A program made the position numbers and the translations under genes. A DNA stretch of 17,320 nucleotides. It comes from Spirochaetota bacterium. GTDB taxonomy: Bacteria; Spirochaetota; B62-G9. The notes beneath the pieces were generated by a model. That model saw nothing but the letters and a program-made list of their open reading frames with translations. It did not search any database and was not told the origin of the DNA. This document shows positions 15,350 through 17,320 of this stretch, piece by piece. Numbering within the stretch: position 1 is the first letter of the stretch; each line of letters opens with the position of its first letter. The DNA is taken from positions 1 through 17,320 of the forward strand of contig JALXDB010000315.1 in assembly GCA_026990615.1 (NCBI GenBank). Direction: 5' to 3'.

Positions 15350-16618
15350 TTAATCCCTCACATACTCACTTAACTCTTTTAAAGTCTCTTCGCCTGTTTC
15401 CATATCCTTCAGCTTGACCATGCCATTTCTAACCTCATCCGGCCCGAAAATCAGAACATATCTGGCACCCAGCTTCGAAGCCTTTGCCATCTGCTTTTTA
15501 ACGGGCTGATTCCGGTAAACATACTCAACCCTCTTTCCATCTCTCCGCAATGCTGACGCTACTCTAAGCATAATCCCGAGTTCCTCATCGCTTATTCTTG
15601 CAAGGAAATAATCTATACTCTTAGAATAGGGTGGCAATAGGCCTTTTGAATCAAGGATTTCCCCAAGAACAACATCCCCCATGCCAAAACCGCATGCGGG
15701 CACCTCTTTTCCCAAAAACTCCTGCAGCAATCTATTGTACCTTCCGCCCCCGCATATAGCCCTCATCTTCTCACTTCTATCGTATATTTCGAAAACAGTC
15801 CCTGTATAGTAATCAAGGCCTCTGACAATCGTCGGATCGAATATACAGTAATTCTCAAGGCCCATCTTTCCAATCATTTCAAACAGCCTTAAAAGCGAAT
15901 TAGAACCTTCACTGTTTTCATTTAAAAATGAATCATCATCAATTGATCTTATCGAAAGGTATTTATAAACCCCGTCTATCTGTTCAGAATTTAAACTCAA
16001 AGATCTGATAGCTTCATCGGTCACCGACTGCGGAACCTTTCTTGCATTGTCGATTATCTTGTATATCTTAAATATATTTTTCTCATCAATATTATACCTG
16101 TTAAAAAAAGATGAAACAAAATCTCTGTTGTTTATCTTAACAATAAAGTCATTTGCTGTCAGACCCAGATTTTTCAGAGAATCAACTGCAACTGCTATCA
16201 CCTCTGCATCCGCAAGTTCATCTTTCTCTCCGATAATATCAATATTAAACTGGAAAAACTCTCTTAACCTTCCCTTCTGGGGCTTTTCATACCTGAGGCA
16301 TCTCGGTATTGAAAACCACTTGATTGGTTTTTGAATCTCATTGTAAACCTTTGAAACCATCCGGGCCAATGTCGGTGTTAACTCCGGCCTCAGGGCCAGC
16401 TCCCGCCCACCCTTGTCTGTAAAATTATAGAGCTGTTTAACAATTTCATCGCCGGATTTAAGCCTGTAAAGTTCGAGAGTTTCCAGAATCGGGCCATCGT
16501 ACTCTTCAAAACCGTATGCAAGTGCCGTCTTTCTCCAGACATTAAAAATATGATTAAGTTTTGCCATCAACTCAGGATAGTAATCCCTCATTCCCTTTAC
16601 ATTTAGATTATCTCTCAT
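15350..16618 (-). CDS. hisS: histidyl-tRNA synthetase
   Basis: This 422-aa class II aminoacyl-tRNA synthetase has all the HisRS elements: KGMRDYYP (8-15), TDKGGRELALRPELTPTLAR (67-86), motif 2 RYEKPQKGRLREFFQ (109-123), HisA motif VRGLDYYTGTVFE (265-277), GGGRYNRLL (290-298), motif 3 ACGFGMGD (308-315) and a C-terminal anticodon-binding domain. It charges tRNA-His with histidine in the cytosol. The motif 2 wording (KGRLREFFQF) resembles the archaeal/eukaryal-like branch more than the E. coli form (an impression without an alignment). Its ATG directly abuts the stop of the NYN gene (TAA-ATG), and its Shine-Dalgarno (AAAAGGAG) lies inside that gene, so the two are translationally coupled. Confidence 0.95.
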   Translation of the reverse strand: MRDNLNVKGMRDYYPELMAKLNHIFNVWRKTALAYGFEEYDGPILETLELYRLKSGDEIVKQLYNFTDKGGRELALRPELTPTLARMVSKVYNEIQKPIKWFSIPRCLRYEKPQKGRLREFFQFNIDIIGEKDELADAEVIAVAVDSLKNLGLTANDFIVKINNRDFVSSFFNRYNIDEKNIFKIYKIIDNARKVPQSVTDEAIRSLSLNSEQIDGVYKYLSIRSIDDDSFLNENSEGSNSLLRLFEMIGKMGLENYCIFDPTIVRGLDYYTGTVFEIYDRSEKMRAICGGGRYNRLLQEFLGKEVPACGFGMGDVVLGEILDSKGLLPPYSKSIDYFLARISDEELGIMLRVASALRRDGKRVEYVYRNQPVKKQMAKASKLGARYVLIFGPDEVRNGMVKLKDMETGEETLKELSEYVRD

Positions 16619-17158
16619 TTAACTGCTCTCCTTTTTTCTGGATTTGAATATCCTGATCCACTCATCTACAGAGATATCCTCTGCAGATTTTTTCTCCTCC
16701 ACTTCAGAGTAATAATCCTCTTTATCTCTACCATACCTGTTTACTTCAACACCAAAACCGATCAAATTCAAAAAACTTCTAACTCCAACCGTCCTTGCAC
16801 CCAGATTTTTAACCACACCTGTAATGTGTCTTCTATCATCCGATACAACGATTATCCTTCCCCTTGTATCATACTTCTCTACAATTCTAATAATACGGGC
16901 ATCGGCGTTTTCAGGAGGTCTTGTAAAAACGTTCTTAACTCTCCCCCTCGAACTATTTACAATACCACCGGCCCCTCTGGCGCCATCCCACACAACAATT
17001 ATATCAACATTTTTATCCAGAAGGTACCCCTCGAGGTAGTCATTCAGCCTGCTTCTCAATAGTTCAATATCATCTTCGCCATGTTTGAAGACCGGGTTAA
17101 AAACTATATTGTAGCCATCCAGAATATAAAGGGGTCTTCCCTTTTTTGAATATCCCAT
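16619..17158 (-). CDS. YacP-like NYN-domain RNase
   Basis: The 179-aa protein fits the YacP/Rae1-type NYN family of PIN-like ribonucleases: YILDGYNIVF (11-20) with D14 and N17, IVVWDGARG (54-62) with D58, PENADARII (82-90) with D86, and IVVSDDRRHITG (103-114) with D107/D108, giving the acidic metal cluster. Bacillus Rae1 cuts mRNA at the ribosome; a similar RNA-processing or decay role is inferred. The C-terminal 30 residues are charged and probably disordered. ATG 17158 has only a weak upstream GGAT. It is the first gene before hisS and shares the divergent spacer with a putative plus-strand gene. Confidence 0.83.
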   Translation of the reverse strand: MGYSKKGRPLYILDGYNIVFNPVFKHGEDDIELLRSRLNDYLEGYLLDKNVDIIVVWDGARGAGGIVNSSRGRVKNVFTRPPENADARIIRIVEKYDTRGRIIVVSDDRRHITGVVKNLGARTVGVRSFLNLIGFGVEVNRYGRDKEDYYSEVEEKKSAEDISVDEWIRIFKSRKKESS

Positions 17159-17285
17159 GAAATAAATCCAAAAATAGATTTAATTTAGACTAATATAATA
17201 AAATAATCTTCCAAGAATAAAATTAAGAAAATAATTTAATCCCAAAAAAGATTGAATTGAAAGAAAGACCTGGTAAGTCTTAGAG

Positions 17286-17304
17286 CCATCTAAGGAGTAG
17301 ATGG
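17286..17304 (+). promoter_or_regulatory. hairpin presenting a Shine-Dalgarno in its loop
   Basis: CCATCT (17286-17291) pairs with AGATGG (17299-17304) around the 7-nt loop AAGGAGT. The loop carries a good ribosome binding sequence and the 3' arm includes the possible ATG at 17301. A second hairpin, AAGAC (17265-17269) with GTCTT (17277-17281), precedes it. Such a layout suits translational control, for example by an RNA-binding protein that recognises GGA in a loop (CsrA-type). Confidence 0.35.
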
Positions 17305-17320
17305 TGATAGTAAAACAGGT
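17301..17320 (+). CDS. possible 5' end of a plus-strand gene, cut by the window edge
   Basis: ATG at 17301 (short spacing, 3 bases, after AAGGAG) or GTG at 17304 (6 bases, more typical) opens a frame reading VIVKQ to the end of the window. The divergent position, strong Shine-Dalgarno and an upstream TATAAT (17194-17199) support a start, but only six codons are visible, so no product can be proposed. Confidence 0.35.

Noticed and set aside
17260..17320. tRNA or known riboswitch at the window end
   Set aside because: Two small stems with 7-nt loops are visible, but the conserved tRNA T-loop and D-loop bases and an acceptor stem are absent, and I match no known riboswitch consensus.

Overview
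The window looks like chromosomal DNA from an AT-rich bacterium (about 35-40% G+C by eye) with very AT-rich spacers. Most genes start with ATG behind a clear Shine-Dalgarno sequence, and arginine is coded mainly by AGA/AGG. The gene set (sugar and polyol catabolism, a PpsR-type regulator of PEP metabolism, a ROK repressor) would suit a fermentative or anaerobic heterotroph. I cannot name the phylum. I see no rRNA, tRNA, CRISPR array, insertion sequence or phage gene.

Layout. (1) 1-507 is AT-rich spacer with a degenerate tandem repeat of about 48 bp and a strong hairpin terminator (390-441) just upstream of the first gene. (2) 508-5756, plus strand, is a catabolic cluster: a PfkB-like protein that seems to have lost its catalytic motif, an L-fucose/arabinose-isomerase-like protein, a metal-dependent amidohydrolase, and a cytosolic neutral-ceramidase-like protein that lacks the ceramidase serine. 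(3) 5792-7145, minus strand, holds a PpsR-type kinase/pyrophosphorylase followed by a membrane ICMT/PEMT-like methyltransferase. (4) 7222-8526, plus strand, is a ROK-family transcriptional regulator, divergent from ppsR. (5) 8534-14767, minus strand, reads in transcription order: glycerol-kinase-like FGGY kinase, class V (PhnW-like) aminotransferase, APC-family permease, metallophosphoesterase, nucleotidyltransferase-fold protein. A promoter with a consensus -35 box and overlapping palindromes lies upstream of the kinase. (6) 14780-15349 is a long spacer that may contain decayed coding sequence. (7) 15350-17158, minus strand, is a YacP-like NYN ribonuclease gene directly abutting hisS. (8) 17159-17320 is a divergent spacer ending in what looks like the start of a plus-strand gene whose ribosome binding site sits in a hairpin loop.

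Function. The two catabolic groups are the most interesting part. The first pairs sugar-isomerase, amidohydrolase and ceramidase-fold enzymes in one run, with a short overlap between the last two, and probably handles an unusual sugar or sugar derivative. The second pairs an amine or amino-acid permease, an aminotransferase and a polyol-type kinase, suggesting uptake of an amino compound, removal of its amino group and phosphorylation of a hydroxylated product. Neither substrate can be read from the sequence. The ROK protein is a plausible regulator of either group, but I see no direct evidence for its target.
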